A stretch of 64,000 bases of DNA from an uncultured Coriobacteriaceae bacterium (lineage in GTDB: Bacteria > Actinomycetota > Coriobacteriia > Coriobacteriales > Atopobiaceae): contig CADBCS010000016.1 of assembly GCA_902793195.1 (NCBI GenBank), forward strand, positions 53,653 to 117,652, written 5' to 3'. The position numbers and the translations under genes are program-made. Shown here piece after piece: positions 18,009-26,586 of the stretch. Below the pieces are notes generated by a model. That model saw only the letters and a list, made by a program, of their open reading frames with translations, was not told the DNA's origin and did not search any database. The first letter of the stretch is position 1. The number at the start of each line of letters is the position of its first letter.

Positions 18009-20528
18009 TCACCGGCAGACGTCCGCGAGGTATCTTCCCGTTACGCTGGATTCGCACGCGGCAACCTCCGCAGGTGTCCCCGCGCACACGATGCGCCCGC
18101 CCTCGTTGCCGCCGCCAGGACCCATGTCCACGACCCAGTCGGCATTCGCTATCACGTCCAAGTCGTGCTCGATCACCACCACGGTGGCCCCAGCCTGCAC
18201 CAGCCGCTCGAGCACGCCCAGGAGCACCTCCACGTCGAGGGGGTGCAGGCCTATGGTGGGCTCGTCAAACACGAAGAGCGTGTCCTCCTGGTTGCGACGC
18301 ATCTCGCTGGCAAGCTTGAGCCGTTGCGCCTCGCCGCCGCTCAGGGCGGGGGTCGCCTCGCCAAGCGTAAGATAGCCCAACCCCAGGCCACTCAGAAGCG
18401 CAAGCTTCTCGCGCACCTTCCGCAGACCACGTGTCGCATCGAGCGCCTCGTCCACCGTCATGGCCAAGAGGTCGGGAAGCGAGAATCCCTCTCCGCCGTC
18501 TCCCCCGCTCGGTACGCGCCGCACCTCGAAGGCCTCGGGAGCATACCGCGACCCCGCGCAGTCCGGGCACTCGATGTCCACGTCGGGCAGAAACTGCACG
18601 TCCAGCGATATCGTGCCCGTTCCACCGCAGCGCGGACAGCGCAGCGAGCCGGTGTTGTATGAGAACGCCCCCATCTTGAGCCCACGCTCCTTAGCACGCG
18701 ACGTCGCCGCAAAGGCCCTGCGCAGGTCATCGAGCACACCCGAGTACGTGGCGACGGTCGAACGCACGTTTGCGCCGATGGGCGTAGAGTCAATGAGGTT
18801 CACCCGCCCGATGCCTTCCGCCTCGACGGAGCGCACGTGGGCGGGCATGCGCACGGCATCGTCGCCGGACGCACCGCTTGCGCGCAGGGCGGGGACCAAC
18901 CCCTCCAGCACGAGCGTCGTCTTGCCCGACCCCGAGACGCCCGTGACCGCCGTGAGCCTTCCGCGGGGAAAGCGCGCCTCGAGCGGCTGGACCGTGTGGA
19001 TGGGACCCGTGCGCAGCACCACCTCACCCTTGCGAAAGACCTCGTCGGCGCTCAGGCGTGGACGCACGATCACACGTGCCGTCCCCTGGAGGAACGGCCC
19101 TATGCGCGAGGCGTCGTCGGCGCACACGTCTGCCACGCTGCCCTGCGCGATGATGGTCCCACCGGCAGCGCCGGATGCCGGGCCCACCTCCACGATGTGG
19201 TCTGCGGAGCGCAGCATGCGGACGTCGTGGTCGACCACCACCACCGAGTTTCCGTCCCGCACGAGGTCCTCCATAACGCCCAGAAGTCCATCGACGTTGG
19301 ATGGATGCAGTCCTATGGAGGGCTCGTCGAGCACATAGAGGACGCCCGTGGTCCTGTTGCGCACGGCGCGTGCGAGCTGAGCGCGCTGACGCTCCCCCGT
19401 CGACAGCGTGCCGCTGGCACGATCGAGCGCCAGATACCCCAGGCCCAGCTGCCGGAGCCGGTCAAGAGGTTCTACCATGGTGTCCACGATGTTGCGCGCC
19501 ATGGGGACCATCTCGTCCGGCATCGCGCGCGGAACCTCCTCCAGCCAGGAGGCGAGCTCGTCCAACGTGAGCGCGCTCGCCTCGGCAAGGCCGATGCCGC
19601 ACACCCGTGGCGCACGCGCCGCATCGCTCAGACGCGTCCCGCCACACGACGGGCATGGCTGCTCGCTCAGGTAGCGCGCCACGCGCCTCAGGCCCTTCTC
19701 GTCCTTGACCTTGGCAAGCGCGTTCTCCACCGAGTAGCGGGCGGAGTAGTAGGTAAAGTCCATTTCGCCTGCCGTGCCGGTCTTCTCGTTGTGGTACAGC
19801 AGGTGGTACTTGTCGGGCGCCCCATGCAGCACGAACTCCTGCTCCTTGGGCGTGAGCTCGGCATAGGGCACGTCGGTCCTCACGCCCGCCTGGCGCGCGA
19901 CGTCCTTCATGAGCGACCACATGAGGTGACCCCACGGCGCGACGGCGCCCTCGTCTATGGTCTTGGTGGGATCGGGGACCAACGTGGACTCGTCCACCTG
20001 GCGAACCGTGCCGGTGCCCGCACACTCGGGGCAGGCTCCGTCGGAGTTGAATGCCAGCATCTCGGCGCCCGGACCATAGAACTCGACCCCGCAGGTGGGA
20101 CACACGATGGGCTGCTCCAACGCCACCGCCATGCTCGGAGGCGTTAGGTGACCGTTGGGACACCGATGACTTCCCAGGCGCGAGAAGAGCAGACGCAGGT
20201 GGTTGAGCAGCTCGGTCGACGTGCCAAAGGTCGAACGGACGCCAGGAATGCCCGGTCGCTGGCGCAGTGCCAGCGCGGCAGGCACATGAAGCACCTCGTC
20301 CACGTCGGCACGGCCCGACTGGCTTATCCGACGGCGCGTGTAGGTGGAGAGGGCCTCCAGATACCTGCGCGACCCCTCGGCGTACAGCACGCCCAGCGCC
20401 AGGCTCGACTTACCCGAGCCCGAGACCCCCGCAATGCCCACCACTTGGTTGAGTGGAATGCTCACGTCCACGTTCTTGAGGTTGTGCACGCGGGCACCGC
20501 GAACCTCGATGTGGCGCACCTGGGCCAT
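18009..20528 (-). CDS. UvrA-like excinuclease ATPase subunit (short, DrrC/UvrA2 type)
   Basis: 839 residues, about 100 shorter than housekeeping UvrA. Two ABC ATPase modules: Walker A loops GVSGSGKSSL (near residue 35) and GVSGSGKTTL (near 535), signatures LSTGERQRAQ and LSGGEAQRLK. Two zinc modules are visible, CPTCGVEFYG...CPECAGTGT and CPRCGGTGT...CPDCAGSRY. The shortened family lacks part of the UvrB-binding region and is often linked to drug or DNA-intercalator resistance rather than core repair; that role is inferred. The gene starts 14 bases after the SpoIIE-type phosphatase gene and is probably cotranscribed. Confidence 0.88.
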   Translation of the reverse strand: MAQVRHIEVRGARVHNLKNVDVSIPLNQVVGIAGVSGSGKSSLALGVLYAEGSRRYLEALSTYTRRRISQSGRADVDEVLHVPAALALRQRPGIPGVRSTFGTSTELLNHLRLLFSRLGSHRCPNGHLTPPSMAVALEQPIVCPTCGVEFYGPGAEMLAFNSDGACPECAGTGTVRQVDESTLVPDPTKTIDEGAVAPWGHLMWSLMKDVARQAGVRTDVPYAELTPKEQEFVLHGAPDKYHLLYHNEKTGTAGEMDFTYYSARYSVENALAKVKDEKGLRRVARYLSEQPCPSCGGTRLSDAARAPRVCGIGLAEASALTLDELASWLEEVPRAMPDEMVPMARNIVDTMVEPLDRLRQLGLGYLALDRASGTLSTGERQRAQLARAVRNRTTGVLYVLDEPSIGLHPSNVDGLLGVMEDLVRDGNSVVVVDHDVRMLRSADHIVEVGPASGAAGGTIIAQGSVADVCADDASRIGPFLQGTARVIVRPRLSADEVFRKGEVVLRTGPIHTVQPLEARFPRGRLTAVTGVSGSGKTTLVLEGLVPALRASGASGDDAVRMPAHVRSVEAEGIGRVNLIDSTPIGANVRSTVATYSGVLDDLRRAFAATSRAKERGLKMGAFSYNTGSLRCPRCGGTGTISLDVQFLPDVDIECPDCAGSRYAPEAFEVRRVPSGGDGGEGFSLPDLLAMTVDEALDATRGLRKVREKLALLSGLGLGYLTLGEATPALSGGEAQRLKLASEMRRNQEDTLFVFDEPTIGLHPLDVEVLLGVLERLVQAGATVVVIEHDLDVIANADWVVDMGPGGGNEGGRIVCAGTPAEVAACESSVTGRYLADVCR

Positions 20529-20542
20529 AGGCCGATCGCCCC

Positions 20543-23245
20543 CTACCAGCTCTTGCCGATCGTCACCATGTTGCTGTCATTGACGCGACGATAGGTGAAC
20601 AGGTCCATGCTCTTCTTGACGATGAAGATGCCCAACCCACCGATGGTCACCGTGTCGATTGACGCGGGCCTGGTGGGATCCTCGCGCGAGAGCGGGTCGA
20701 ACGGGACGCCCTGGTCAACGATCTCGATGTAGATGGCCTGCGGATCGGGCGAGTAGGTGTAGCTCACCGACACCGTGCCCGGCTCATCCTGGTCGGCATA
20801 GGCATAGCGGCACACGTTCACGAAGAGCTCCTCGAGGGCGATTACGATCTTGTGCTTTACGTCGACCGGGCACAGGCGCTTGTAGAGCTCGTCCTCTATG
20901 GCATCCACGACCTCACCAAGGTGGTCGACCGTCGCCTGGACCTCCATGCACACCGTGACCTCCGGCGCGACGCCGTAGGTCAGGCACATGATGGTCACGT
21001 CGTCGGACTGCTCGGTACCATCCGCCCACTCGGCCACGTCGGCGCGCAGCTCCTCCACGAGCTTGCGCGGCCTAAGGTCGGCATGGTTCGCGAGGAAGGC
21101 CTCGAGCCGGTCGTTGCCGTACTCCTCTCCCTCGACGTTAAAGGCCTCGTTGACTCCGTCGGTGTACACCACCAGCGCGTCCCCGGGCGAGAGCCGAATG
21201 GTCTTCTGCTTGTACTTTGCTGTCTCGAACGTTCCCAGGAACAGGCCACAGCGCTGCTTGACCCACTCCCATTCGCCGCCAAGGCCATGGCGCAGGAGCG
21301 GGTAGTTGTGGCCGGCGTTCACGTAGGTAAGCTCGCCGGTCTTCCAGTCGAGGGTGGCAGCCCACACCGTCACGAACATGCCCGCGTCGTTGCCCTTGCA
21401 CAGGTGATGGTTGGCCGACAGGATGGCCTGCGACAGGCTCATGCCCGTGTTCATGTAGTTGCCGATCTCGGTCTTGGCCGCCATCATGAAGAGCGCGCCT
21501 GGGATGCCCTTTCCGCTCACGTCGGCGACCAGGAATCCAAGGGTGTGGTCGTCGATGAGGAAGAAGTCGTAGAAGTCGCCACCCACCTCCTTGGCCGCGT
21601 CCATGGAGGCGTACAGGTCGAAGGCGTCAATCTCGGGGAAGGGCGGGAAGGTACGTGGCAGCGCGCTCTCCTGAATGATCTTGGCGGTGGCCAGGTCGGC
21701 CTCCATGCGGCGCTCCGCCTCGCCGATCCAGCCCTTGAGCGCGTCCACGGTGGTGTTGATGCCATCCGACAGCGACGCGAACTCGATGGTCTGCCGCACG
21801 TCGATCAGCTCGTCAAGCTGTCCGCTCGTGATCTTGCCCAGCCCGTCGTTGGTCTCGTCGATCTCGTCGACCACGATCATCGTAAGCAGCTTGGAGGCGA
21901 TGAGGAAGACCACCGTGAGAAGGATGAACGCGCTCAGCGTCATCCATGCCATGGTCTCGCTGCGGCCGGAGAACACCTGCGACGCCGGCAGCATCATCAT
22001 GATGCAGTAATCCCCCACATCAGTTTTGCGCGCGCACATGTACCCGATCTGGGTCGTCGTGGGAGCCCTGTTCCCCACCGTGGCCTTCTTGTCGTCGTAC
22101 AACGTCCTCTTCATGAGGTTCTGCTCGCAGATCTCGCCGAAGAACTCGGCCTCGTCGTACCCAAAGAGCTCCATCACCGTGTTTCCGGGCTCGAAGGCGG
22201 AGTTGTTGGACGACACGACTTTGTTGTCGTGAAACAGCACGAGCGTACCGTCGTACTCGTACGTGTAGCCATCCAGGATGTTGTTGATCGCGAGGGACTC
22301 CTTGACGCTCGACAGCTCCTCGTTGGGTATGTCGTACTCGTCCTGGATCTGGCCCAATGCCTCGTCGTTCCTGAGCCTCGCGTCGACCTGCCCGATGAGA
22401 TATCCCAACTCGTTGTCCATCAGGTCGTGTGCGTCCATCTCGGCCCGAGACGTGTTGATGACGAACGAGACGCACGACGTTACCAAGAACACCAGCACCA
22501 CGACCACGAAGAGACGCACCCTGAACACCGTGCGTAGCTTGTGCGCACCACTCCTCTGCTTGTAGCGCTCAACGATGAAGGCGACCGCCACGCACAGGAC
22601 GAACATGGTCAAGAACTCGATAAGCGTCTCGAGACGCGGGTTACCGGTGCCTGCCACCGCCTGAATAGAATCCGGAGGCACCTTTATGTCGTCGAGCGCG
22701 AGGCCCGTTTCGTAGTAACGACTCGCCGTCTGCAAGGTCACGGCGATAAGCTTGTCGACGAAGGCCATGAACGCATAGATAAAGGAGAGCAAGGCGCATG
22801 CCAAGCCCATGTAGACGATCGTCCGGACGCCACGCACCCCGTTGCGCAGGGCAACCGACAGGAATACGCTCGCCATGAGGCCAACGAACGTAAAGGTGAA
22901 TACCGAGAACCAGTTGTTCACGAAGTACAGCTCGAATATGTCGAGCGGCTGAAAATTGGCGTGACCGACGAGCACGATGCCGGCAATCGCCCCCATGAGG
23001 ATGCCCCATCCCCTACCAAGGAGCAGCGCCGAGAGCACGATGGGAAACAGGAGCGTGGAGACGTAGCAGAGGTAGCTGCCGTTGGAGCCAATGCCAAAGA
23101 AGCCGAGCTGCGTGAAGGTGAGCGAGGCGCTCACTATGGCAAGGACAACAAAGGCCACCTGGCGCGTGAGCCGGGTCTCGTCCCCAAGCAATCCCCTAAA
23201 CGAAAAGATTGATTTGTGCTCCGCCTTCTGAACGTCTGTGCCCAT
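20543..23245 (-). CDS. membrane SpoIIE/PP2C phosphatase with HAMP-like linker and C-terminal HATPase domain
   Basis: 900 residues. Eight or so hydrophobic helices: a multi-helix N-terminal domain (30-190), then a pair bracketing an extracellular sensor of about 190 residues. A HAMP-like linker and helix follow, then a SpoIIE-type PP2C domain (metal ligands in EVGGDFYDFF, VADVSGKGIPGALFMM, YTDGVNEAFN, QSDDVTIM) and a C-terminal RsbW/HATPase_c domain (N-box IALEELFVNVCRYAYAD; G-box IVDQGVPFDP, GGLGIFIVKK). Combines the phosphatase and anti-sigma kinase activities of a partner-switching pathway in one membrane sensor; the sigma factor and anti-anti-sigma partner are not in the window. Confidence 0.9.
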   Translation of the reverse strand: MGTDVQKAEHKSIFSFRGLLGDETRLTRQVAFVVLAIVSASLTFTQLGFFGIGSNGSYLCYVSTLLFPIVLSALLLGRGWGILMGAIAGIVLVGHANFQPLDIFELYFVNNWFSVFTFTFVGLMASVFLSVALRNGVRGVRTIVYMGLACALLSFIYAFMAFVDKLIAVTLQTASRYYETGLALDDIKVPPDSIQAVAGTGNPRLETLIEFLTMFVLCVAVAFIVERYKQRSGAHKLRTVFRVRLFVVVVLVFLVTSCVSFVINTSRAEMDAHDLMDNELGYLIGQVDARLRNDEALGQIQDEYDIPNEELSSVKESLAINNILDGYTYEYDGTLVLFHDNKVVSSNNSAFEPGNTVMELFGYDEAEFFGEICEQNLMKRTLYDDKKATVGNRAPTTTQIGYMCARKTDVGDYCIMMMLPASQVFSGRSETMAWMTLSAFILLTVVFLIASKLLTMIVVDEIDETNDGLGKITSGQLDELIDVRQTIEFASLSDGINTTVDALKGWIGEAERRMEADLATAKIIQESALPRTFPPFPEIDAFDLYASMDAAKEVGGDFYDFFLIDDHTLGFLVADVSGKGIPGALFMMAAKTEIGNYMNTGMSLSQAILSANHHLCKGNDAGMFVTVWAATLDWKTGELTYVNAGHNYPLLRHGLGGEWEWVKQRCGLFLGTFETAKYKQKTIRLSPGDALVVYTDGVNEAFNVEGEEYGNDRLEAFLANHADLRPRKLVEELRADVAEWADGTEQSDDVTIMCLTYGVAPEVTVCMEVQATVDHLGEVVDAIEDELYKRLCPVDVKHKIVIALEELFVNVCRYAYADQDEPGTVSVSYTYSPDPQAIYIEIVDQGVPFDPLSREDPTRPASIDTVTIGGLGIFIVKKSMDLFTYRRVNDSNMVTIGKSW

Positions 23246-23450
23246 GGTCCCTCCTCGGTCATCCCCTCATCAGTGTAAACGACCTCACACCCCAATGCAC
23301 GCTCATGGCCGTCGGTTCCGCAACGGGATGCCGTTGGAGGCACGCTCGTCTGCACACCGCCCTGGATGTCCCCCGGCAGTTGACCAAACCCCTGGTGACA
23401 GTCCCTAGACTTCCAGTTGCAGGGCAAAGACCAAAGGATTGGGGAACATC

Positions 23451-24131
23451 ATGAAGAAGGACCTTACCGAGCTCGTCTTTATCGTCGACAAGAGCGGCTC
23501 CATGAGCGGTTTGGAGCAGGACACCGTGGGGGGACTCAACGCCACCCTCAGGAAGAACCGGGAGCTTCCCGGGGAGGCCCTGGTCTCCATCGTCTTCTTT
23601 GACAACACCAGCGAGGTGCGCCTCGACCGCGTTCCCCTTGGCGAGGTGCGCGACCTCACCCCGCTCGACTACCAAGTTGGCGGATGCACCGCGCTGCTCG
23701 ACGCCGTGGGAGACTCCGTGCGCTACCACATGAGGGTGCAGAGGATCCTCCCGGAGGATTACAGGGCCGAGCACGTCGTGTTCGTTATCATCACCGACGG
23801 CATGGAGAACGCGAGCAACCACCGCACCTACGCGGAGGTCAAGGCTCTCATCGAGCAACAGCGCGAGCAGGGATGGGAGTTCCTGTTCCTCGGCGCGAAC
23901 ATAGACGCCGCCGGGGAGGCAGCCCGCATGGGCATAGCCCCGGACCGCGCGAGCCAGTACGTGAGCGACAGCCAGGGCAGCGCGATCGCCTACGAGGCGG
24001 TGGCACGCGCCCAGTGCGAGACGCGCGTGATGGGAGCACCCACCGCAAGCTGGAACGCCGCGCCCATGGCAGACGCCGCCGCACGGGGCGGCATGCCCAA
24101 GCCCAAGCGTCGTCCCTGGTTCAAGCGCTAG
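23451..24131 (+). CDS. von Willebrand factor A domain protein
   Basis: 226 residues, essentially one VWA domain. MIDAS residues are visible: DKSGS (13-17), a Thr in GGCTALLDAVGDS and the Asp in VFVIITDGMENAS. No signal peptide or membrane segment, so cytoplasmic. C-terminal tail is basic (KPKRRPWFKR). Stand-alone gene, not linked to a MoxR ATPase. The 205 bases upstream hold no gene; a possible -35 (ttgacc, 23380) has no well-spaced -10. Confidence 0.8.
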   Translation: MKKDLTELVFIVDKSGSMSGLEQDTVGGLNATLRKNRELPGEALVSIVFFDNTSEVRLDRVPLGEVRDLTPLDYQVGGCTALLDAVGDSVRYHMRVQRILPEDYRAEHVVFVIITDGMENASNHRTYAEVKALIEQQREQGWEFLFLGANIDAAGEAARMGIAPDRASQYVSDSQGSAIAYEAVARAQCETRVMGAPTASWNAAPMADAAARGGMPKPKRRPWFKR

Positions 24132-24149
24132 GTGGCACGTGGCTGTAGG

Positions 24150-24189
24150 GGGTGCCGCCCGCAGTGGCATTGCCGCGCGGGCGGCACCC
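24150..24189. terminator. strong hairpin between VWA gene and the type VII locus
   Basis: Perfect 13-bp stem gggtgccgcccgc (24150-24162) / gcgggcggcaccc (24177-24189), 14-nt loop. It lies between convergent genes and can act on both transcripts. There is no U-run on either side. Confidence 0.6.
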
Positions 24190-24244
24190 TTCCCTGTCGC
24201 ACGTCGCGACGCTGCCCCGCCCGCACCTCGCACGGCCGTTGCGA

Positions 24245-24475
24245 TCACAGCGTGGACAGCGCATCGCACAGCGCCCACAGCTCGCGCGTCGCCTGGTCGC
24301 ACGCACGCCGCACCTCGCTTGCGTGTATGGGATCTGCGCACAGCACCTGCTCCTGGATCTGCGCGATACCGGCCCTCACGTCGTCGCGCATGTCCAGGGT
24401 AAGACCTTGTGCCAACTGGCGCACGCGACGTCTGGCGTCCTCATCGCTGCGCGATCTCTCCGCGCTCGTCCACAT
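24245..24475 (-). CDS. 76-residue protein, last gene of the type VII locus
   Basis: Helical protein (MWTSAERSRSDEDARRRVRQL...), no recognised family. It overlaps the end of the DUF4176 gene by 35 bases in another frame, and its ATG has a gggggag site 5 bases upstream inside that gene, which supports real translation. Position at the end of the operon, after the candidate substrate, would suit a small chaperone or immunity-like partner; that is inference. Confidence 0.55.
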   Translation of the reverse strand: MWTSAERSRSDEDARRRVRQLAQGLTLDMRDDVRAGIAQIQEQVLCADPIHASEVRRACDQATRELWALCDALSTL

Positions 24476-24743
24476 AGAGCTCCCCCAATCTACCCAACTG
24501 CTCGTTCCTAAACGTGAGTTCCTCCTCATCCTGGAACCCCACGAAGAAGAGGTGCTCTATGGCATCGTGGTCGAAGAAGGCAAGGGCGTCCGGTCGCACG
24601 ATCCCCTCCGGGAAGAGGCAGGCGGAGTAGTCGTACACCTTGTCCTCTCCCGCGCGCACCTGCACGCGGCCCGTTATCATGAGGCGCTTGTTCGCGCCAC
24701 GTACCAACACGACCGATCCCAATGGCAACAACTGCTCGTACAT
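24441..24743 (-). CDS. DUF4176-domain protein of the type VII locus
   Basis: 100 residues. The opening LPLGSVVLVRGANKRLMITGR, the YDYSACLFPEGI stretch and the FFDHDAIEHLFFVGFQDEEEL segment match the DUF4176 pattern, a small beta-rich protein often encoded beside Esx/LXG genes in Gram-positive bacteria. Exact role unknown. Good gaggagg site before the ATG; starts 18 bases after the 508-residue substrate candidate and belongs to the same transcript. Confidence 0.75.
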   Translation of the reverse strand: MYEQLLPLGSVVLVRGANKRLMITGRVQVRAGEDKVYDYSACLFPEGIVRPDALAFFDHDAIEHLFFVGFQDEEELTFRNEQLGRLGELYVDERGEIAQR

Positions 24744-24761
24744 GGGATATTCCTCCTCTCG

Positions 24762-26288
24762 CTAGGCGACCTGTGGCCGCCTGTGCGTTCCCAACAGGTC
24801 TTGCCACGACCCCAGCGTGGCACCCGTGCGCTCGAGCGCCGCGCCAAGGCCGCTCCAATCGACCTTGACCCTCACACCCGCACCCAAGCCCAAGCCGGCG
24901 CCCAGGTACCCCTCGACCCCGGTGGGCGAGATGCCCGCCTCGGCGGCCGCGCCCTTGCCGACCGCCTTGAACTCCTTCGCCAGGCTCACCTTGACCCCGA
25001 ACAGCGTTATGCCCGTGGAGAGCTCTCCCTGCGCGACGTATGCCTCCGAACCCAGGGACACCTCGACGCCGTTTGCACCGACCTGCGTACCAACCTTGGC
25101 GGAGGCCGACGCCAAGTCGCCCTTCGCCTTGCTATTGAGCGCGAAGTCCCTTGTGCCCAGCGTCGTTGCCACCTCGCCCGCAAGGGCACTGGCCTCGCCC
25201 TCGAGCTTCGCCTCGGCCGACGGGCTGTAGGCTCCGTCGGAAAACAGGGAGGCTCCCAGCGCGCCGGTGGCCGAGCATCCCATGAACGTCCCCTTCAGCA
25301 CGGTGTTCCAGAGTCCCATGTCGTACGAGACCTCCCCGTGCGCCACGCTCGCCTCCAGGCCTCCCTCGATTCCCACCGTTGCGCTCTTTTGGCCCTTCCC
25401 GTCGTCGTCATCCTTCAGACCGCTCTTGCCGTAGGGGCCAACGGAGGCCTTCGCACCGAACAGCGTCCCCTCGGCACCGAGCGTCGCCGCCATTCCCAGC
25501 ACCTCGTCCACCTGGCTCATGCCGCCCGACGCCACCGCCTTGTCCACCGACAGGTCACCGGCCAGAAACCTGTTGAGGAGCGAGGGCGATTGGGCTCGCC
25601 GCTCGTTGTCGTCGATCACCGACTTGGCGATGTGCAGGGAGAGGCCACCGACCCAGGCAGTCTCTCCCCAGCTGCGCGTGCGAACGTATGCGAGGGAGCT
25701 GGCTGCGGCTCCACTCGCAAAGGACGTGTTGACGGCGGCATATGCGGAGGCCGCCGACCGCTCGTACTGCCGCGCGCGCACGAGGATGCGCTCGTTGTGG
25801 TCGGCGATCTGCTGCTGGGCGGCAATCAGCGAGTGGTACATCGACTCGATGCCGCACAGGTCTATGTACGAGACGGGCTCGTCCCCAAAGTCGCAGGAGG
25901 CTGCGAGTTCGTTCGCGGCACGTGCGCGCTCCAGGGACGCGGACATCTGCATCCTAAGGGTGGCGATGGACTGCCTGGCCCTGTCTATGCGTTCCTGCGC
26001 GACACTGGTGTCCAGCACCCCGGGACTCGTGGTGGGAAGCGTCGATACGAGCTGCAGGTTCTGCCTGTCGGCGGCCGCAAGTGATTGGAAGAGGTTGAGG
26101 TGGGCCGTGGTGATGCTGGCCTGCATGCGCATGCGGGTCTCGGCAGCCGACACGCTCTTGCCCGAGACGCCCCCGAAGCCCAAGGTCGAGAACTTGCCAA
26201 TCTGCCGCTGGCACTGCTGGCACTTTGTGGAGAGCTGGCCTATCTCGCGCTGCAGTGCGCTCTTGGCCTGCGCAATGACGATCCTCAT
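24762..26288 (-). CDS. candidate type VII secreted protein with helical N-terminus and glycine-rich C-terminus
   Basis: 508 residues. Residues 1-180 are predicted long helices (CQQCQRQIGKFSTLGFGG..., DNHNERILVRARQYERSAAS) like the N-terminal targeting domain of LXG/WXG-type substrates. Residues 190-508 are a Gly/Ala/Ser-rich beta-like region of degenerate repeats (GAEGTLFGAKASVG, GIEGGLEASVAHGEV, GALGASLFS, YLGAGLGLGAGVRVKVDW), resembling the central scaffold of polymorphic toxins. No known toxin domain or catalytic motif is evident. Its ATG overlaps the stop of the upstream Esx-like gene (ATGA), so the two are translationally coupled, as with LXG proteins and their small helical partners. 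Confidence 0.65.
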   Translation of the reverse strand: MRIVIAQAKSALQREIGQLSTKCQQCQRQIGKFSTLGFGGVSGKSVSAAETRMRMQASITTAHLNLFQSLAAADRQNLQLVSTLPTTSPGVLDTSVAQERIDRARQSIATLRMQMSASLERARAANELAASCDFGDEPVSYIDLCGIESMYHSLIAAQQQIADHNERILVRARQYERSAASAYAAVNTSFASGAAASSLAYVRTRSWGETAWVGGLSLHIAKSVIDDNERRAQSPSLLNRFLAGDLSVDKAVASGGMSQVDEVLGMAATLGAEGTLFGAKASVGPYGKSGLKDDDDGKGQKSATVGIEGGLEASVAHGEVSYDMGLWNTVLKGTFMGCSATGALGASLFSDGAYSPSAEAKLEGEASALAGEVATTLGTRDFALNSKAKGDLASASAKVGTQVGANGVEVSLGSEAYVAQGELSTGITLFGVKVSLAKEFKAVGKGAAAEAGISPTGVEGYLGAGLGLGAGVRVKVDWSGLGAALERTGATLGSWQDLLGTHRRPQVA

Positions 26289-26575
26289 CGCGATGCACCG
26301 GCCCCAAGAGATGCGGCCACCTGGTTGTCGGCCCCCTCCAATGCCGCCTGGATGCCGCGCGTGGCCTCCACGTCCGCCTCCACCAGCTCCCTAAAGCTCG
26401 ACAGCGCCGAGCGTATCGCCGAGCAGATGCGACCGTCGTGGTCGGAGCTCGCAGCCGTGGGTATGGCGCCATGGAGGCGCTGCGGCGAAAACGTGCAGTA
26501 TGCGTCCACACCACCCCACAGGCTCTCCTGGATCGATCCCCACGCCTGCGCGCTGCTCTTGATCTCTTGTCCCAT
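26285..26575 (-). CDS. small Esx-like helical protein (SACOL2603-like)
   Basis: 96 residues, two helical segments separated by a loop, no signal peptide. It lacks a strict WXG motif (a WGG occurs early) but resembles the small type VII proteins encoded before LXG-type genes. The Met at 26575 is chosen over 26581 since the aggagg site is 7 bases before it. Stop overlaps the start of the 508-residue gene. Probably the pairing partner of that protein for secretion (inference). Confidence 0.65.
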   Translation of the reverse strand: MGQEIKSSAQAWGSIQESLWGGVDAYCTFSPQRLHGAIPTAASSDHDGRICSAIRSALSSFRELVEADVEATRGIQAALEGADNQVAASLGAGASR

Positions 26576-26586
26576 GACCATGCCTC

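Noticed and set aside
20852..22537. 561-codon plus-strand ORF
   Set aside because: Antisense shadow of the SpoIIE-type gene; low-complexity His/Arg/Val composition typical of GC-rich antisense frames.
24132..26084. 650-codon plus-strand ORF
   Set aside because: Antisense to the DUF4176 and substrate genes, whose frames, overlaps and ribosome-binding sites are better supported.
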